From contig CABYBP010000002.1 of NCBI GenBank assembly GCA_902517315.1, forward strand, positions 7,503 through 71,502: a DNA stretch of 64,000 nucleotides, written 5' to 3'. This DNA comes from an uncultured Alphaproteobacteria bacterium (GTDB taxonomy: Bacteria; Pseudomonadota; Alphaproteobacteria; HIMB59; GCA-002718135). Shown here piece after piece: positions 35,366 through 46,404 of this stretch (positions are counted from its first letter, which is position 1; every line of letters begins with the position of its first letter). The notes under the pieces were generated by a model. The model was not told the DNA's origin and did no database searches. It worked only from the letters and a program-made list of their open reading frames with translations. The translations under genes and the position numbers were made by a program.

Positions 35366-36192
35366 TGTCTAAACTTACTGTTAAAGATTTATTCGATAAA
35401 AAAGGAAAAGTTAAATTAACAGAACTGTATGTTACAAATGCTTTAGAAGCATATGCAGCTGAACAAGCTGGAATAGATATCCAGATTGTTTCATTTAAAA
35501 AAGATACATTAAGAACAGGTGTACCTACTAATAGATGGTTCAGAGACGCACATATTAAAGATATTCGAGATGCAGCTCCAAACACATTTATGATTTATGG
35601 TCTTGGTCAATTATCCTCGCCAGAAAAAGCAATTGATGCTGCTCTTATTGCAAGAGAAAATGGAGCTGATGCATTTTATTGTGGTAATAGTCCAAAATAT
35701 ATAGAAGCTCTTCGAAATGAAGGTTTGCCAGCAGTCAGTCATATTGGTTTAATTCCATATAAAAACACATGGACAGGTGGTTTCAAAGCAGTTGGGAAAG
35801 ACGCACAATCTGCTTATAGGGTTTATAAAGATGCTTTAGCATATGATCAAGCGGGGGCTATAGGTCTAGAAGTTGAATGTGTTCCTGATAGAGTTGCAGA
35901 AATAATTACTAATAAAGTTAATTTATTAACGTTATCAATGGGAAGTGGTCCTAAATGTGACGTTGAGTTTTTATTTATTCAAGATGTTATTGGAACAAAT
36001 ACTGATAGGGTTCCTCGTCATGCTAAAGTATTTAAAGATACAAATAAATCATACGAAAAGCTTTTAGAAGATACTGTAGAAGGACTTAAAAATTTTATTA
36101 AAGAGGTAAATACTAAAAAATTTCCAACTCCATCAAATATTGTCGAAATAAAAGATGAAGAGTTTGAAAAATTTTTGAATAAAGTTGGCTAG
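35365..36192 (+). CDS. PanB-like (ketopantoate hydroxymethyltransferase fold) protein with altered active site
   Basis: A 275-residue TIM-barrel related to PanB and the PEP-mutase superfamily. SHIGLIPYKN (125-134), VYKDALAYDQAGAIGLE and ECVPDRVAEIIT (171-182) align well with E. coli PanB, including its catalytic Glu181 (here E171). However, the PanB metal-binding aspartates D45 and D84 and the lysine/glutamate pair K112/E114 have no counterparts: the sites read VSFKKD, FMIYGL and FYCGN. True pantothenate synthesis is therefore doubtful. The gene is coupled to melA and ends with a 4-bp overlap (CTAG) with the convergent MBL gene. Its function is unassigned. Confidence 0.75.
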   Translation: MSKLTVKDLFDKKGKVKLTELYVTNALEAYAAEQAGIDIQIVSFKKDTLRTGVPTNRWFRDAHIKDIRDAAPNTFMIYGLGQLSSPEKAIDAALIARENGADAFYCGNSPKYIEALRNEGLPAVSHIGLIPYKNTWTGGFKAVGKDAQSAYRVYKDALAYDQAGAIGLEVECVPDRVAEIITNKVNLLTLSMGSGPKCDVEFLFIQDVIGTNTDRVPRHAKVFKDTNKSYEKLLEDTVEGLKNFIKEVNTKKFPTPSNIVEIKDEEFEKFLNKVG

Positions 36193-37016
36193 ATATTTAT
36201 AGTTAATAAATCTTCTCCAATTATAGGATCTTTACCAAAATCTTTTTTTACAATTTTCTTTAATCTTGAAACATTAAATCTTGTTGGAACAAAATGTGTT
36301 AATACAAGTTCTTTACAATTTGATAATTTTGCAACTTTTCCCACAAGATTACTTGGAGTGTGATACTCTTTCACATTATGTAATGTTTTTTTAGTTCTAA
36401 GTTTAGACGTTTTATTCATTTCATATTCTATAAAAACCTCATGAAGTAAAACATCTGAGTTCTGAGCATTTTGCATTAAACTCTCACACGGTCGTGTATC
36501 TCCACTAATTGTTAATTTTTTATTATTATTATAAAATGAAAAACCATATGCATATGGCACTGGTTTATGATCAACTTCAAAATATTTAATTTTTATATCA
36601 TTTATTTTTATTGAGCCATTTTTTTTTAATTCATAAACTTTATATTTAAGAGCATTTGTTGATTTTCTTTTTTCATAAGAAATTCTTAATTCACGTTCAA
36701 TTTTCCAAGCTGAAAATATTTTATCAACAAATTTCTTTGTTCCTTTAGGTCCATATATTTTCCATATTGTATCTCTATCAGAGTGCCAAGAAGAAATGAT
36801 AATTTGATACAAATCTATAACATGATCGGTGTGTAAATGAGTAAGTAGTAAAGCGTCAATATCAGCTGAAGAGTTTTTACTTTGATTTAATCTTTGTGTT
36901 ACTCCAGAACCACAATCGATTAAAATTTTAGTTTTTTTGGTTGATACAAGGTTTGATGCACCACACCTTTTGTAATCAATTGAGGGGCATCCTGTTCCTA
37001 GAAGCGTTAGCTTCAT
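36189..37016 (-). CDS. Metallo-beta-lactamase-fold hydrolase, RNase Z-like
   Basis: A 275-residue MBL-fold protein of the RNase Z/arylsulfatase-like branch. GTGCP at the N-terminus, CGSGVTQ, the zinc motif HLHTDH (residues 60-65) and the later SGDTRPCESL and THFVPTR match this branch. A long arm with many lysines lies in the middle, as in RNase Z exosites, but the classical RNase Z exosite sequence is not evident. It could process tRNA 3' ends or hydrolyse a small ester. It overlaps the rpoD stop by 1 nt (TAATG), so it is expressed behind the sigma-factor gene. Confidence 0.78.
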   Translation of the reverse strand: MKLTLLGTGCPSIDYKRCGASNLVSTKKTKILIDCGSGVTQRLNQSKNSSADIDALLLTHLHTDHVIDLYQIIISSWHSDRDTIWKIYGPKGTKKFVDKIFSAWKIERELRISYEKRKSTNALKYKVYELKKNGSIKINDIKIKYFEVDHKPVPYAYGFSFYNNNKKLTISGDTRPCESLMQNAQNSDVLLHEVFIEYEMNKTSKLRTKKTLHNVKEYHTPSNLVGKVAKLSNCKELVLTHFVPTRFNVSRLKKIVKKDFGKDPIIGEDLLTINI

Positions 37017-39178
37017 TATTCATCTAAAAATGTTTTTAGTTTCCTTGCTCTTGTAGGATGTTTTAATTTTCTTAGAGCTTTAGCCTCTATTTGTCTTATT
37101 CTTTCTCTAGTAACACTAAATTGCTGACCAACTTCTTCCAGAGTATGATCACTATTCATACCAATACCAAAACGCATTCTTAAAACCCTCTCTTCTCTTG
37201 GGGTTAAAGAAGATAGTATTCTTGTGGTAGTATCACGTAAAGAGCTTTTTACAGCTGCATCTATTGGTATGAGTGCATTTTTATCTTCAATAAAATCTCC
37301 AAGTGAACTATCTTCTTCATCTCCAACAGGTGTTTCTAAACTTATCGGCTCTTTGGCAATTTTAAGTACCTTTTTGACCTTATCTAAAGGCATATGTAAT
37401 CTATCAGCTAATTCATTAGGTGTTGGTTCTCTTCCAATTTCTGACATTATTTGCCTTGTAGTTCTGACAATTTTGTTAATTGTTTCTATCATATGAACAG
37501 GAATTCTTATTGTCCTCGCCTGATCTGCAATTGATCTTGTAATAGCTTGCCTTATCCACCAAGTTGCGTAGGTTGAGAATTTATAACCTCTTCGATATTC
37601 AAACTTATCAACTGCTTTCATAAGACCAATATTACCTTCTTGTATCAAATCTAAAAACTGCAAACCTCTATTAGTATATTTTTTCGCTATAGAAATAACT
37701 AGTCTTAGATTTGATTCAATCATTTCCTTTTTTGCTCTATTTGCTGATCTTTCACCTTGTTGAACGGTACCAACAATTCTTCTAAATTCTGATAAAGGTA
37801 ATTCTGATGCAGCTTGTATTTCCTTTATTTCTTCAATAGTCTTATTTATTTCTATATGGTTTCTATTGATAAAATTTTCCCAGTTTTTTTCTTTAGTTGC
37901 AAGTAAACTTTGTATCCAATTTTTTTCAAAATTAAAATTTAAATATTGAGAAATAAAATCTTCCCTTCTTACACCTGAATTTGTTGCCATACGTAGCATT
38001 TTACCTTCACGTAAAAGAAGTTTTTTGTTTAACTCGTATAGGGCTTCCATGAGTGCTTCTATAGTTGTTGAATTAAAATGTACTGCTTTCATAGCAGCAA
38101 CCATTTCTCTTTGAATTTTTAAATATTTTTTTTCAATAGAGGTAAAAATCTTTTCATTTTTTTTATCAGCATTAATTAATTCTTGACTATTTTTTTGTAA
38201 CTTTTTGAATAATTTTGTTATATCATTAAAATCGTTAAGGACTTTAGGTTTAAGTTTTTCCTCCATTGCCGCTAGAGATACGTTCAAACTATCATCATCA
38301 TCATCTTCTTCTTGTTGTTCATTATTTTCGTTATTTTCATCTTTATTTTTATGATTATCTTTCTTTTTTTTATCATCCTGTTTATCATCTCCACCACTTT
38401 CAATAAGCTTAAGTGTGTCTTCTAGTTTTGAGTCAGAAATATCCGACATATCATAAGTAGCTTCCAAATCTACTATATCTCTTAAAAGCATGGTCCCATC
38501 TTTAATTGCATCTTTCCAATTAATAATTGATCTAATCGTCATTGGGCTTTCACAAATTGCTCCAATCATTTTTTCTCTTCCAGCTTCAATTCTTTTAGCA
38601 ATAGCTATTTCACCCTCTCTACTTAAAAGCTCTACTGCACCCATATCTCTTAAGTATAGTCTTACTGGATCATCAGTTTTGCCTGCTTGTTTTTTTTCTT
38701 GATCATCACTAGCTTCCTCAGACTTTCCAGTCTGTTCTTTTGCTAGATTTATTAATTCTTTTGCCTCCTCCTCAGAATGAATTTTAATATTATTGGAGGT
38801 TATTAAGTCACTAAATTTTTTAATATTTACTTCAAGTCTGAATTTTTTTGGAATAGCTTTTTCAATTATTTTTTGGGTATAAATACCATCAATTTTATAT
38901 TTGTTGATTAACTTAGCAAATATTTCTTTAATTTTTTCTTCAAAGTCTAAGATTGCTTTTGGAATTTTTTTTGGCTTATCTTCTTTTTGAGATTTAGTTA
39001 AAGTCTTCTTGGATACTTTTTTTGCAATAGTTTTCTTTGTTTTTTTAATAATTTTTGATTTAGATACTTGGGAAGACTTAGAAATTGATTTCTTCTTTGT
39101 TAATTTTTTTTTAACAGAATTTTTCTTTTGAGGTGCCTTTGTTTTTTTCTTTAAAGTTTTTTTCTTCTTTTTTGCCAT
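37016..39178 (-). CDS. rpoD: Primary RNA polymerase sigma factor RpoD with lysine-rich N-terminal tail
   Basis: The housekeeping sigma-70 factor, 720 residues. Region 1.2 ([17 protein letters not shown]), the variable non-conserved part with an acidic run ([10 protein letters not shown]), region 2 ([27 protein letters not shown]), region 3 and region 4 ([34 protein letters not shown]) are all present. Ahead of region 1.1 lies a tail in which 34 of the first 74 residues are lysine, with motifs such as [10 protein letters not shown]. This looks like a histone-H1-type nucleic-acid-binding tail and is unusual for the family. Upstream dnaG and yqeY form the ancient alphaproteobacterial macromolecular-synthesis operon with it. 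Confidence 0.97.
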   Translation of the reverse strand: MAKKKKKTLKKKTKAPQKKNSVKKKLTKKKSISKSSQVSKSKIIKKTKKTIAKKVSKKTLTKSQKEDKPKKIPKAILDFEEKIKEIFAKLINKYKIDGIYTQKIIEKAIPKKFRLEVNIKKFSDLITSNNIKIHSEEEAKELINLAKEQTGKSEEASDDQEKKQAGKTDDPVRLYLRDMGAVELLSREGEIAIAKRIEAGREKMIGAICESPMTIRSIINWKDAIKDGTMLLRDIVDLEATYDMSDISDSKLEDTLKLIESGGDDKQDDKKKKDNHKNKDENNENNEQQEEDDDDDSLNVSLAAMEEKLKPKVLNDFNDITKLFKKLQKNSQELINADKKNEKIFTSIEKKYLKIQREMVAAMKAVHFNSTTIEALMEALYELNKKLLLREGKMLRMATNSGVRREDFISQYLNFNFEKNWIQSLLATKEKNWENFINRNHIEINKTIEEIKEIQAASELPLSEFRRIVGTVQQGERSANRAKKEMIESNLRLVISIAKKYTNRGLQFLDLIQEGNIGLMKAVDKFEYRRGYKFSTYATWWIRQAITRSIADQARTIRIPVHMIETINKIVRTTRQIMSEIGREPTPNELADRLHMPLDKVKKVLKIAKEPISLETPVGDEEDSSLGDFIEDKNALIPIDAAVKSSLRDTTTRILSSLTPREERVLRMRFGIGMNSDHTLEEVGQQFSVTRERIRQIEAKALRKLKHPTRARKLKTFLDE

Positions 39179-39182
39179 AACT

Positions 39183-40931
39183 TTATTTTAATAACTCTTC
39201 GTTATTATGAAGGTTAAAAGTAATATTTTTTAACTCGTCCCATGTAATTGAAGATGAATTATTATCAATATCATTTAGGCTTTTATTTATTTTTTTCAAA
39301 TTTGAAAGTCTTGTCTTCAAATTATTTATAGATTCTTTAATTTCATTTATAACTTCCTCAGAATCATGATCTCGGCGTGCATAAGGGAAAAGTTGAAATA
39401 CACTATTATCCTTAGTTTTTTGGTGAATTTCAGATACTTTATTGGGAAATTTACTAGTATTAATATTATCTATATCAACCTCAAAAAACTCTGATTTATG
39501 AATAAAATTTAAGAATTCAGTTTGATTATCATTTAATAATTCAGAAGCTATCAACAATGAATAGATCTCCTGTCTTAAATTCATATGATTTAAATAGGCT
39601 GCTAAAAAAGAGTAAATTTGTTTATCTTTTAATGAAATAGTTTTTGGAATAATTTTAATAGATTTTTTTTTACTAGAAAATGATTTAATTTTTTGAAAAA
39701 ATAAAGATTTAAACTCATTTTTATAAAAATATTTTATTTTATTATCTTTTATATTACTGACTAATTGATCAATATAGTTATCAAAAATAACTTTATTATC
39801 AGATTTTTGTAAATCAATTGATTTTGATGATTCCTGAAAAATAAAGTCTACAATTGAAAGTGGATTTTTTAAATATGTTGCAAATTTGCTTAAAGAATAT
39901 TCATTTATGAATGTATCAGGATCATATTCATTTGGCAAAATAATAAATTGTAATAATTTTGAAGGAGTTAAGTAAGGTAACGACATTATAGCACTTTTAA
40001 AAGATGCTTTTAAACCTGATGTATCTCCATCAAACATCAACGTTGGTTTATTTACATATTTCCATGATAATAGAAGATGGCTATCAGTTAAGGAGGTTCC
40101 AAGCGGAGCTACAGCTGTTTTGATATTTTTATCATACAAACTTATTACATCCATATAACCCTCACAAATTAACATATTTTTTTTTGACCTTATGGTTTGT
40201 TTAGCATTAAAAAGATTATACAAAATATTTCTTTTTTTAAAAAAATCACTTTCAGGTGAATTAATATATTTGGGATTTGAATTATCTAATACCCTTCCTC
40301 CAAATCCAACAATTTTTCCATATTCATTTGTAATTGGAAAAATAAGTCTATTGTAAAAAAAATCACGAATTTTATTATTTTTATCTAGTTTTACTACATT
40401 ACTTTCAAGCAGTTCTTTATCTTCGAAATCTTGTTCTTTTAGAAATTGATAAAGAGTTTGTTTTGAACTAGAAGAAAATCCTAATTTAAAATATTTAACC
40501 GTCTCGTCTGATAAATTTCTTTTATTTATATATCTTTGACAATCTTTATTTGACTGAAGATTATCTTGAAACCATTTTGTAGAAATTTCTAATATTTTAT
40601 AAATTTTATCATTTTTTTTATTAATATTTGAATCAAAATTATCAACTATTCTAATACCAACTCTTTGAGCTAATTCTTTTACTGCTTCAGGGAATGAAAA
40701 ATTATAAAGCTCTGTGTATATTGTAAATATATCTCCTTTAGCGCCACATCCAAAACAGTAATAGGAACCTAAATCATCATTTATTTTGCAAGATGGTGTT
40801 TTTTCATCATGAAAAGGGCAGCAACACCAACTATCCTTACCTTTTTTTATGACTTTTGATTTTTTTTCTATTTCTTGTGAAAGAATAATTTTAGATTTTA
40901 TTAATTCAAGATCATTTTTTGAAAATGACAT
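39183..40931 (-). CDS. dnaG: DNA primase DnaG
   Basis: Primase makes RNA primers at the replication fork. The zinc-binding domain reads [11 protein letters not shown] and [11 protein letters not shown] (residues about 38-65), the TOPRIM core includes [11 protein letters not shown] and [11 protein letters not shown], and the basic and RNAP-like subdomain [17 protein letters not shown] sits between. Coding starts at the ATG at 40931, which overlaps the yqeY TGA by 1 nt (TGATG); a TTG one codon upstream is less likely. The length of 582 residues is a little short. The DnaB-binding C-terminal part is weakly conserved but present as a helical tail. Confidence 0.95.
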   Translation of the reverse strand: MSFSKNDLELIKSKIILSQEIEKKSKVIKKGKDSWCCCPFHDEKTPSCKINDDLGSYYCFGCGAKGDIFTIYTELYNFSFPEAVKELAQRVGIRIVDNFDSNINKKNDKIYKILEISTKWFQDNLQSNKDCQRYINKRNLSDETVKYFKLGFSSSSKQTLYQFLKEQDFEDKELLESNVVKLDKNNKIRDFFYNRLIFPITNEYGKIVGFGGRVLDNSNPKYINSPESDFFKKRNILYNLFNAKQTIRSKKNMLICEGYMDVISLYDKNIKTAVAPLGTSLTDSHLLLSWKYVNKPTLMFDGDTSGLKASFKSAIMSLPYLTPSKLLQFIILPNEYDPDTFINEYSLSKFATYLKNPLSIVDFIFQESSKSIDLQKSDNKVIFDNYIDQLVSNIKDNKIKYFYKNEFKSLFFQKIKSFSSKKKSIKIIPKTISLKDKQIYSFLAAYLNHMNLRQEIYSLLIASELLNDNQTEFLNFIHKSEFFEVDIDNINTSKFPNKVSEIHQKTKDNSVFQLFPYARRDHDSEEVINEIKESINNLKTRLSNLKKINKSLNDIDNNSSSITWDELKNITFNLHNNEELLK

Positions 40932-41386
40932 CAATTACCCAGTAAAGTTTTAGCTATTTTTCCTACTAAACCCATATCTATTTTTCCAGTATATTTTTCC
41001 TTAATTATTTTCATAAGTGAACCCATTTCTTTGAGTGATGTATAATTATTCTCTTGGATTATATTCTTTATGATCAATGTAGTTTCATCTTCATTCATTT
41101 GTTTAGGTAAAAAAATTTCTATTACTTTGATTTCATTTAATTCATTTTCAATAAGATCATTCCGATTCGCTTTTTCAAAAGCTTCTATTGAATCTTTTCT
41201 TTGTTTTACTAAACTTTGAAGTAAACTTAAAATATCAGAATCGGTCAAAGTGTCTTGCTTACCTCTTAGTGAAATTTCCTTATCTTTAATTGCACTCTTA
41301 ATTAATCGCAAAGTATTTATAGAATTAGTGTCTTTTTCTTTGATAGAATTGTTGTAATGACTTTCAATTTTACCCTTTAAGCTCAT
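40931..41386 (-). CDS. yqeY: GatB/YqeY domain protein
   Basis: A 151-residue helical protein of the YqeY family, related to the C-terminal tRNA-binding domain of the amidotransferase subunit GatB. The sequences NTLRLIKSAIKDKE, EAFEKANRNDLIENELNE and MGSLMKIIKEKYTGKIDMGLV are the family pattern. Its role is unsettled, but it regularly precedes dnaG and rpoD in proteobacteria, as here. It is divergent from carA with a 120-bp gap that holds the carA promoter. Confidence 0.9.
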   Translation of the reverse strand: MSLKGKIESHYNNSIKEKDTNSINTLRLIKSAIKDKEISLRGKQDTLTDSDILSLLQSLVKQRKDSIEAFEKANRNDLIENELNEIKVIEIFLPKQMNEDETTLIIKNIIQENNYTSLKEMGSLMKIIKEKYTGKIDMGLVGKIAKTLLGN

Positions 41387-41451
41387 ATTTTTTCACTTTC
41401 TAATAAATTTAATTTAATAATATAATTCTTCTTTTTAATTTCAACTAATCC

Positions 41452-41480
41452 TTGACTACATTGTTATAAATGCCTACTAA
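41452..41480 (+). promoter_or_regulatory. Sigma-70-type promoter of carAB
   Basis: TTGACT (41452-41457), a 17-nt spacer, and TACTAA (41475-41480). Transcription would start near 41487, about 20 nt before the ATG at 41507. This short leader argues against the longer carA frame from a TTG at 41489. Confidence 0.55.
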
Positions 41481-41506
41481 CTATCATTTTGCTTCATCAA
41501 AATATA

Positions 41507-42676
41507 ATGGAAGTTTTAAAAAAAGTACCACATATACACAATAAAACTGCAGCTCTTGTATTAGATAATGGTGAAATATTATGGGGTTATGGATTAGGAG
41601 ACAAAAAGGCTGCCGTAGGTGAGCTTTGTTTTAATACTTCTCAAACAGGCTATCAAGAAGCATTATCTGATCCCTCATATACAAAACAAATCATTACATT
41701 TACTTTTCCACATGTTGGAATTGTAGGTACAAATCAAGAAGATCAAGAGTCAAAAAAAATCTACGCTGATGGTTGTATAATAAATCAGCCATTATCAGAA
41801 TATTCAAATTGGAGAGCAGAAAATGACTTAAATTCATATTTTTTAAAAAATAAGATCCCATGTATTTTTGGAATTGACACTAGATACTTAACTAAGAAAT
41901 TATCTGTTGAGGGGGCTAAAAAGGCAGCGATTATTCACTTTGGAGAAGGTGAAAATAAAATTGAAAATCTTAAAAATCAAATAAATGAATGGAAAGGTCT
42001 TCAAAATTTAGATTTGGCTGGGATAGTATCAACAGAGCAAAACTATAATTGGAAAAAAGGAATATGGAAAAGTGATAAATGGATTAAAAACCAATTTAAA
42101 TATAATGTCACTTGTTTAGACTTTGGAATTAAAAATAATATTTTAAGAAATCTAAATGAATTTAATCTTAACCCAACAGTATTAAACTTATTTTCTAGCT
42201 ACGAAGAAATAATAGAAACTAAACCCTCAGGAATTTTTTTATCAAACGGTCCAGGTGATCCTTATGCCACAGGTAGTAAAATAGTTGATGTAATTAAAAA
42301 ATTAATTGATGATAATATTCCAATATTTGGAATATGTTTAGGGCATCAAATTTTAGGATTGGCATTAAATGCAAAGACTAAAAAAATGTTTCAGGGTCAC
42401 AGAGGTTCAAACCATCCTGTCAAAAACCTTACAACAGGCATTGTTGAAATTACCTCACAAAATCATGGTTTTGAAGTTGATAAAGATACTTTTAGCAAAG
42501 ATATGATTGAAACTCATGTTTCACTATTTGACGGTACTAATGAAGGTTTAAGACATAAGCATTTGCCATTATTTAGTGTTCAATATCATCCAGAGGCATC
42601 GCCTGGTCCACACGATAGTCATTATTTGTTTGAAGAATTTTATAATCTTATTGAAAAAAATGCCAAAAAGAACTGA
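41507..42676 (+). CDS. carA: Carbamoyl-phosphate synthase small subunit
   Basis: The glutamine amidotransferase subunit that supplies ammonia to CarB for arginine and pyrimidine synthesis. The N-terminal domain ([34 protein letters not shown]) and the class I amidotransferase domain are complete, with the nucleophile in [10 protein letters not shown] and the histidine in [13 protein letters not shown]. The ATG at 41507 gives 389 residues and fits the promoter position. The end overlaps carB by 17 nt. Confidence 0.96.
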   Translation: MEVLKKVPHIHNKTAALVLDNGEILWGYGLGDKKAAVGELCFNTSQTGYQEALSDPSYTKQIITFTFPHVGIVGTNQEDQESKKIYADGCIINQPLSEYSNWRAENDLNSYFLKNKIPCIFGIDTRYLTKKLSVEGAKKAAIIHFGEGENKIENLKNQINEWKGLQNLDLAGIVSTEQNYNWKKGIWKSDKWIKNQFKYNVTCLDFGIKNNILRNLNEFNLNPTVLNLFSSYEEIIETKPSGIFLSNGPGDPYATGSKIVDVIKKLIDDNIPIFGICLGHQILGLALNAKTKKMFQGHRGSNHPVKNLTTGIVEITSQNHGFEVDKDTFSKDMIETHVSLFDGTNEGLRHKHLPLFSVQYHPEASPGPHDSHYLFEEFYNLIEKNAKKN

Positions 42677-45600
42677 TATAAATAAAATATTAATAGTAGG
42701 TGCAGGCCCTATAGTTATTGGTCAGGCTTGTGAATTTGATTACTCGGGTGCGCAGGCATGTAAGTCTCTCAAAGATGAAGGTTACAAAATTGTATTAATC
42801 AATTCAAACCCAGCAACAATAATGACTGATCCAGAATTAGCTGATCAAACTTATATTGAGCCTATAACTAAAGAATTTGTAGAAAAAATTATAGAAATCG
42901 AAAAACCAGATGCTCTTCTCCCAACTATGGGAGGGCAAACTGCTTTAAACGTTTCAATGGAACTTTTTAATAATCGTATACTTGAAAAATACGGAGTTAA
43001 AATGATTGGAGCTAATCCAACAGCTATAGAATTAGCTGAGGATAGGCAAAAATTTAAAGATGCTATGAAAGAAATTGGTCTAAGCTGTCCTAAAAGTTAC
43101 GTGGTTAACACTATTGAAGAGTCAAAAAGGGTAAAAAATGAATTAAATTTACCTCTTGTCATAAGACCAAGTTTTACACTTGGAGGTACCGGAGGTGGTG
43201 TTGCCTATGATGATGATGGGTTTATTGATTTGTGTAATAGGGGTTTAAATGCTAGCCCAACAAATCAGATACTTATTGAAAAATCTGTTTCAGGTTGGAA
43301 AGAATTTGAGATGGAAGTTGTTAGAGATAATAAAGATAATTGTATTATTGTTTGTTCAATTGAAAATGTTGATCCAATGGGTGTTCATACTGGAGATAGC
43401 ATTACAGTTGCTCCATCCTTAACATTAACTGATAAGGAATATCAAATTTTAAGGAATGCTAGCATTAAGGTGCTTAGAAAAATAGGCGTAGATACTGGTG
43501 GCTCAAATGTTCAATTTGCAATAAATCCTGAAGATGGAGAAATTAATGTAATTGAGATGAATCCAAGAGTTAGTAGATCTTCTGCATTAGCATCAAAAGC
43601 TACAGGTTTTCCAATAGCAAAAATTGCTGCAAAATTAGCTGTGGGTTATACTTTGGATGAACTTGAAAATGATATTACTAAAACAACTCCTGCAAGTTTT
43701 GAACCAACTATTGATTATGTTGTAACTAAAATTCCAAGATTTACTTTTGAAAAATTTATTGGTGCAAATTCTGACTTAACAACATCTATGAAATCAGTTG
43801 GAGAAGCAATGAGTATAGGTAGATCTTTTAATGAATCAATCCAAAAGGGGTTTAATTCTCTTGAGTACGGTCTAACTGGTTTTGACAAACCAAAACTTAG
43901 CTCAAGTGATAAAAATACAATTTTGAATGAACTTAAAATACAATCTTCTCAACGCTTGTTAGTTGTAGGAGAGGCACTTAGGATTGGATTAACAGTTAAT
44001 GAAATAAATCAAATTACAAATTATGATAAATGGTTTTTATACCAAATTAAAACAATAATTGATTTTGAAAAAATCTTAAAAGAAAAGGACCTCAACAAAG
44101 ATATGATATTATATGCTAAGAAAATAGGCTTCTCAGATACTAAAATCTCCTCAATATTAAATCTTGAAGAAAAAGAATTAAGAAAATTTAGAAATAATAA
44201 CGATATTAATCCTGTCTTTAGACTTGTGGATACTTGTGCAGGTGAATTTAGTTCTAAAACTCCATATCTTTATTCAACTTATGATTGGGATTTTGAAAAT
44301 ACTAAATTCTGTGAAGCAAATCCTACATCAAAAGACAAAGTAATAATTCTCGGAGGTGGCCCTAATAGAATAGGCCAAGGAATTGAATTTGATTATTGCT
44401 GTGTACATGCTGTCTATGCACTGAAAGAAAAGGGCATTGAAACAATAATGATAAATTGTAACCCAGAAACGGTTTCAACTGACTACGATACTGCTGATAG
44501 ACTTTATTTTGAACCACTTTCAGCTGAAAGTGTTATTGAAATTTACAATAAAGAAAAAAGTAATGGAAATGTTCTTGGTGTGTTAGTTCAATTTGGAGGT
44601 CAGACCCCTTTAAAAATTGCAAAAGAAATAGAAGAGGCTGGAATAAAAGTTATAGGAACTTCAACTGAAGCAATAGATTTAGCTGAAGACAGAGATAGAT
44701 TCAGTGAAATATTAATTAAACTAAAAATTGCTCAACCAAAAAATGCTTTTGCAAATACGGTAGCTCAAACTTTAGAAAAAGCTGAAGAAATTGGATATCC
44801 TGTTTTAGTTAGACCTTCATATGTACTTGGAGGAAGAGCTATGCAAATCGCATATGATAAAGATAATTTAGAATCATTTTCTAATGAAGCTCTTGAAGTT
44901 TCTTCAAATAATGTAATTTTAATTGATGAGTATCTTGAGAATGCCAAAGAAATAGATGTTGATATAATTAGAGATAAAAATGGAGAAATTTATGTAGCTG
45001 GGATTATGGAACATATCGAAGAAGCAGGAATTCACTCTGGAGATAGTGCCTGTTCCTTACCTCCATATTCGGTTAGTATAGAAACTCAGAATAAAATTAT
45101 TGAGTGGGTATCAAAAATTGCCAATGAAATTAATGTTGTTGGATTAATGAACACTCAATTAGCAATTAAAGATAAAAAAATATATGTTTTAGAAGTAAAC
45201 CCAAGAGCCAGTAGAACTGTACCATTTGTAGCCAAATCAAAAGGTATTCCAATTGCAAAAATCGCAGCAAAAGTAATGGTCGGTGAAAATCTTAATGCAA
45301 TTTTGAATGATTATAAAATTAATGAGTTAAAAAACTTTAGTGTTAAAGAATCCGTTTTTCCTTTCAATAAATTTGATGGAGTTGATCTAATATTAGGTCC
45401 TGAAATGAAATCTACTGGAGAAGTAATGGGAATTGATGAAACTTTTTTATCTTCCTATATAAAGAGTCAAATAGCCTGTGGTAATATTCTTCCATCTAAA
45501 GGGACAGTATTTATCTCAATAGATAATGATAATAAAAAGTTCATTATTGAGATAGCTCAAAAGTTAAAAGAATTAGATTTTAACCTACTTGCAACTAAAG

Positions 45601-45890
45601 GAACTGCCGAATACTTAAATACTAATAAAATCAAGACAAAAATAGTAAATAAAGTAAAAGAAGGTAATCCTCATGTAGTTGACTCATTAATTAATAATGA
45701 AATTCAACTGGTAATTAATACAACAAAAACTCAATCATCAATTAGAGATAGCTATAGTATTAGAAGGACATCATTAATGTATAATATTCCGTATTATACG
45801 ACTATAGCTGGAGCTAAAGTTGCTGTAGATGCTATTGAACACATGAGAAGTCAAGAATTCACTATAAAAAGTCTTCAAACTATAAATTAA
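42660..45890 (+). CDS. carB: Carbamoyl-phosphate synthase large subunit
   Basis: The large subunit makes carbamoyl phosphate from bicarbonate, ammonia and two ATP. It has two homologous ATP-grasp halves: the first starts [14 protein letters not shown] and includes GGQTALNVS, the second starts [19 protein letters not shown] and includes [11 protein letters not shown]-terminal MGS-like allosteric domain ([23 protein letters not shown]) follows. The ATG at 42660 (MPKRTDINK) is chosen, giving 1076 residues, the usual size; an open frame extending back to 42576 lies within carA. Coupled to carA by a 17-nt overlap. Confidence 0.97.
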   Translation: MPKRTDINKILIVGAGPIVIGQACEFDYSGAQACKSLKDEGYKIVLINSNPATIMTDPELADQTYIEPITKEFVEKIIEIEKPDALLPTMGGQTALNVSMELFNNRILEKYGVKMIGANPTAIELAEDRQKFKDAMKEIGLSCPKSYVVNTIEESKRVKNELNLPLVIRPSFTLGGTGGGVAYDDDGFIDLCNRGLNASPTNQILIEKSVSGWKEFEMEVVRDNKDNCIIVCSIENVDPMGVHTGDSITVAPSLTLTDKEYQILRNASIKVLRKIGVDTGGSNVQFAINPEDGEINVIEMNPRVSRSSALASKATGFPIAKIAAKLAVGYTLDELENDITKTTPASFEPTIDYVVTKIPRFTFEKFIGANSDLTTSMKSVGEAMSIGRSFNESIQKGFNSLEYGLTGFDKPKLSSSDKNTILNELKIQSSQRLLVVGEALRIGLTVNEINQITNYDKWFLYQIKTIIDFEKILKEKDLNKDMILYAKKIGFSDTKISSILNLEEKELRKFRNNNDINPVFRLVDTCAGEFSSKTPYLYSTYDWDFENTKFCEANPTSKDKVIILGGGPNRIGQGIEFDYCCVHAVYALKEKGIETIMINCNPETVSTDYDTADRLYFEPLSAESVIEIYNKEKSNGNVLGVLVQFGGQTPLKIAKEIEEAGIKVIGTSTEAIDLAEDRDRFSEILIKLKIAQPKNAFANTVAQTLEKAEEIGYPVLVRPSYVLGGRAMQIAYDKDNLESFSNEALEVSSNNVILIDEYLENAKEIDVDIIRDKNGEIYVAGIMEHIEEAGIHSGDSACSLPPYSVSIETQNKIIEWVSKIANEINVVGLMNTQLAIKDKKIYVLEVNPRASRTVPFVAKSKGIPIAKIAAKVMVGENLNAILNDYKINELKNFSVKESVFPFNKFDGVDLILGPEMKSTGEVMGIDETFLSSYIKSQIACGNILPSKGTVFISIDNDNKKFIIEIAQKLKELDFNLLATKGTAEYLNTNKIKTKIVNKVKEGNPHVVDSLINNEIQLVINTTKTQSSIRDSYSIRRTSLMYNIPYYTTIAGAKVAVDAIEHMRSQEFTIKSLQTIN

Positions 45891-45895
45891 TTTTA

Positions 45896-45924
45896 TTGAC
45901 TATAAAAAATAAATAAATCATCAT
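45896..45924 (+). promoter_or_regulatory. Possible greA promoter
   Basis: TTGACT (45896-45901), a 17-nt AT-only spacer, and CATCAT (45919-45924), 7 nt before the greA ATG. The -35 and spacing match the carA promoter; the -10 is a poor match, so the call is tentative. Confidence 0.3.
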
Positions 45925-45930
45925 GAGTTT

Positions 45931-46404
45931 ATGAATAAAATTCCAATGACTGCTTATGGTTATACAAAATTACAAGATGAGTTAAAAAAATTAACCTCTG
46001 AGGATAGGCCAAAAATAATTGAAGCAATAGCAGAAGCTAGGAGTCATGGTGATTTATCTGAAAATGCAGAGTACCAATATGCTAAAGAACAGCAAAGTTT
46101 AATTGAAGGAAGAATTATAGATTTAGAGAGTGCTATTAGTAAAGCAGAGGTAATAGATGTTAAATCTGTTGAAAGTGATGATATTAAATTTGGTGCAACA
46201 GTTGAAATAGAAGATGATGAAAGTGGAGAAAAACAACAATATCAAATTGTTGGGGAATATGAATCAGATATTGAAAATAAAAAACTTTCAATTTCTAGCC
46301 CATTAGCAAGAGGCTTGATTGGTAAAACAGAAGAAGATAATGTTGAAATCAATAGTCCAAAAGGTTTAAAAAGTTATACAATATTATCAGTAAAATACAT
46401 TTGA
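45931..46404 (+). CDS. greA: Transcription elongation factor GreA
   Basis: GreA rescues backtracked RNA polymerase by stimulating cleavage of the transcript. The N-terminal coiled coil carries the acidic tip motif LSENAEYQYAKEQQ, with the catalytic residues D and E in GDLSENAEY, and the C-terminal FKBP-like domain contains YQIVGEYESD and ISSPLARGLIGK. The length of 157 residues is exact for the family. The stop overlaps the next gene's TTG start by 4 nt (TTGA). Confidence 0.96.
   Translation: MNKIPMTAYGYTKLQDELKKLTSEDRPKIIEAIAEARSHGDLSENAEYQYAKEQQSLIEGRIIDLESAISKAEVIDVKSVESDDIKFGATVEIEDDESGEKQQYQIVGEYESDIENKKLSISSPLARGLIGKTEEDNVEINSPKGLKSYTILSVKYI

Noticed and set aside
35118..35585. 155-codon minus-strand open frame across the melA/PanB-like junction
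   Set aside because: It has no recognisable domain and covers two genes with clear homology on the plus strand, so it is an antisense shadow.
38281..38400. Acidic and Asn/Lys-rich low-complexity stretch in rpoD as a possible insertion or misassembly
   Set aside because: It lies in the non-conserved region between 1.2 and 2, where variable acidic segments are normal, and the reading frame stays open throughout.
42576..42659. 28-residue N-terminal extension of CarB
   Set aside because: It overlaps carA by 101 nt and does not resemble Car[10 protein letters not shown] at 42660 matches the family start.
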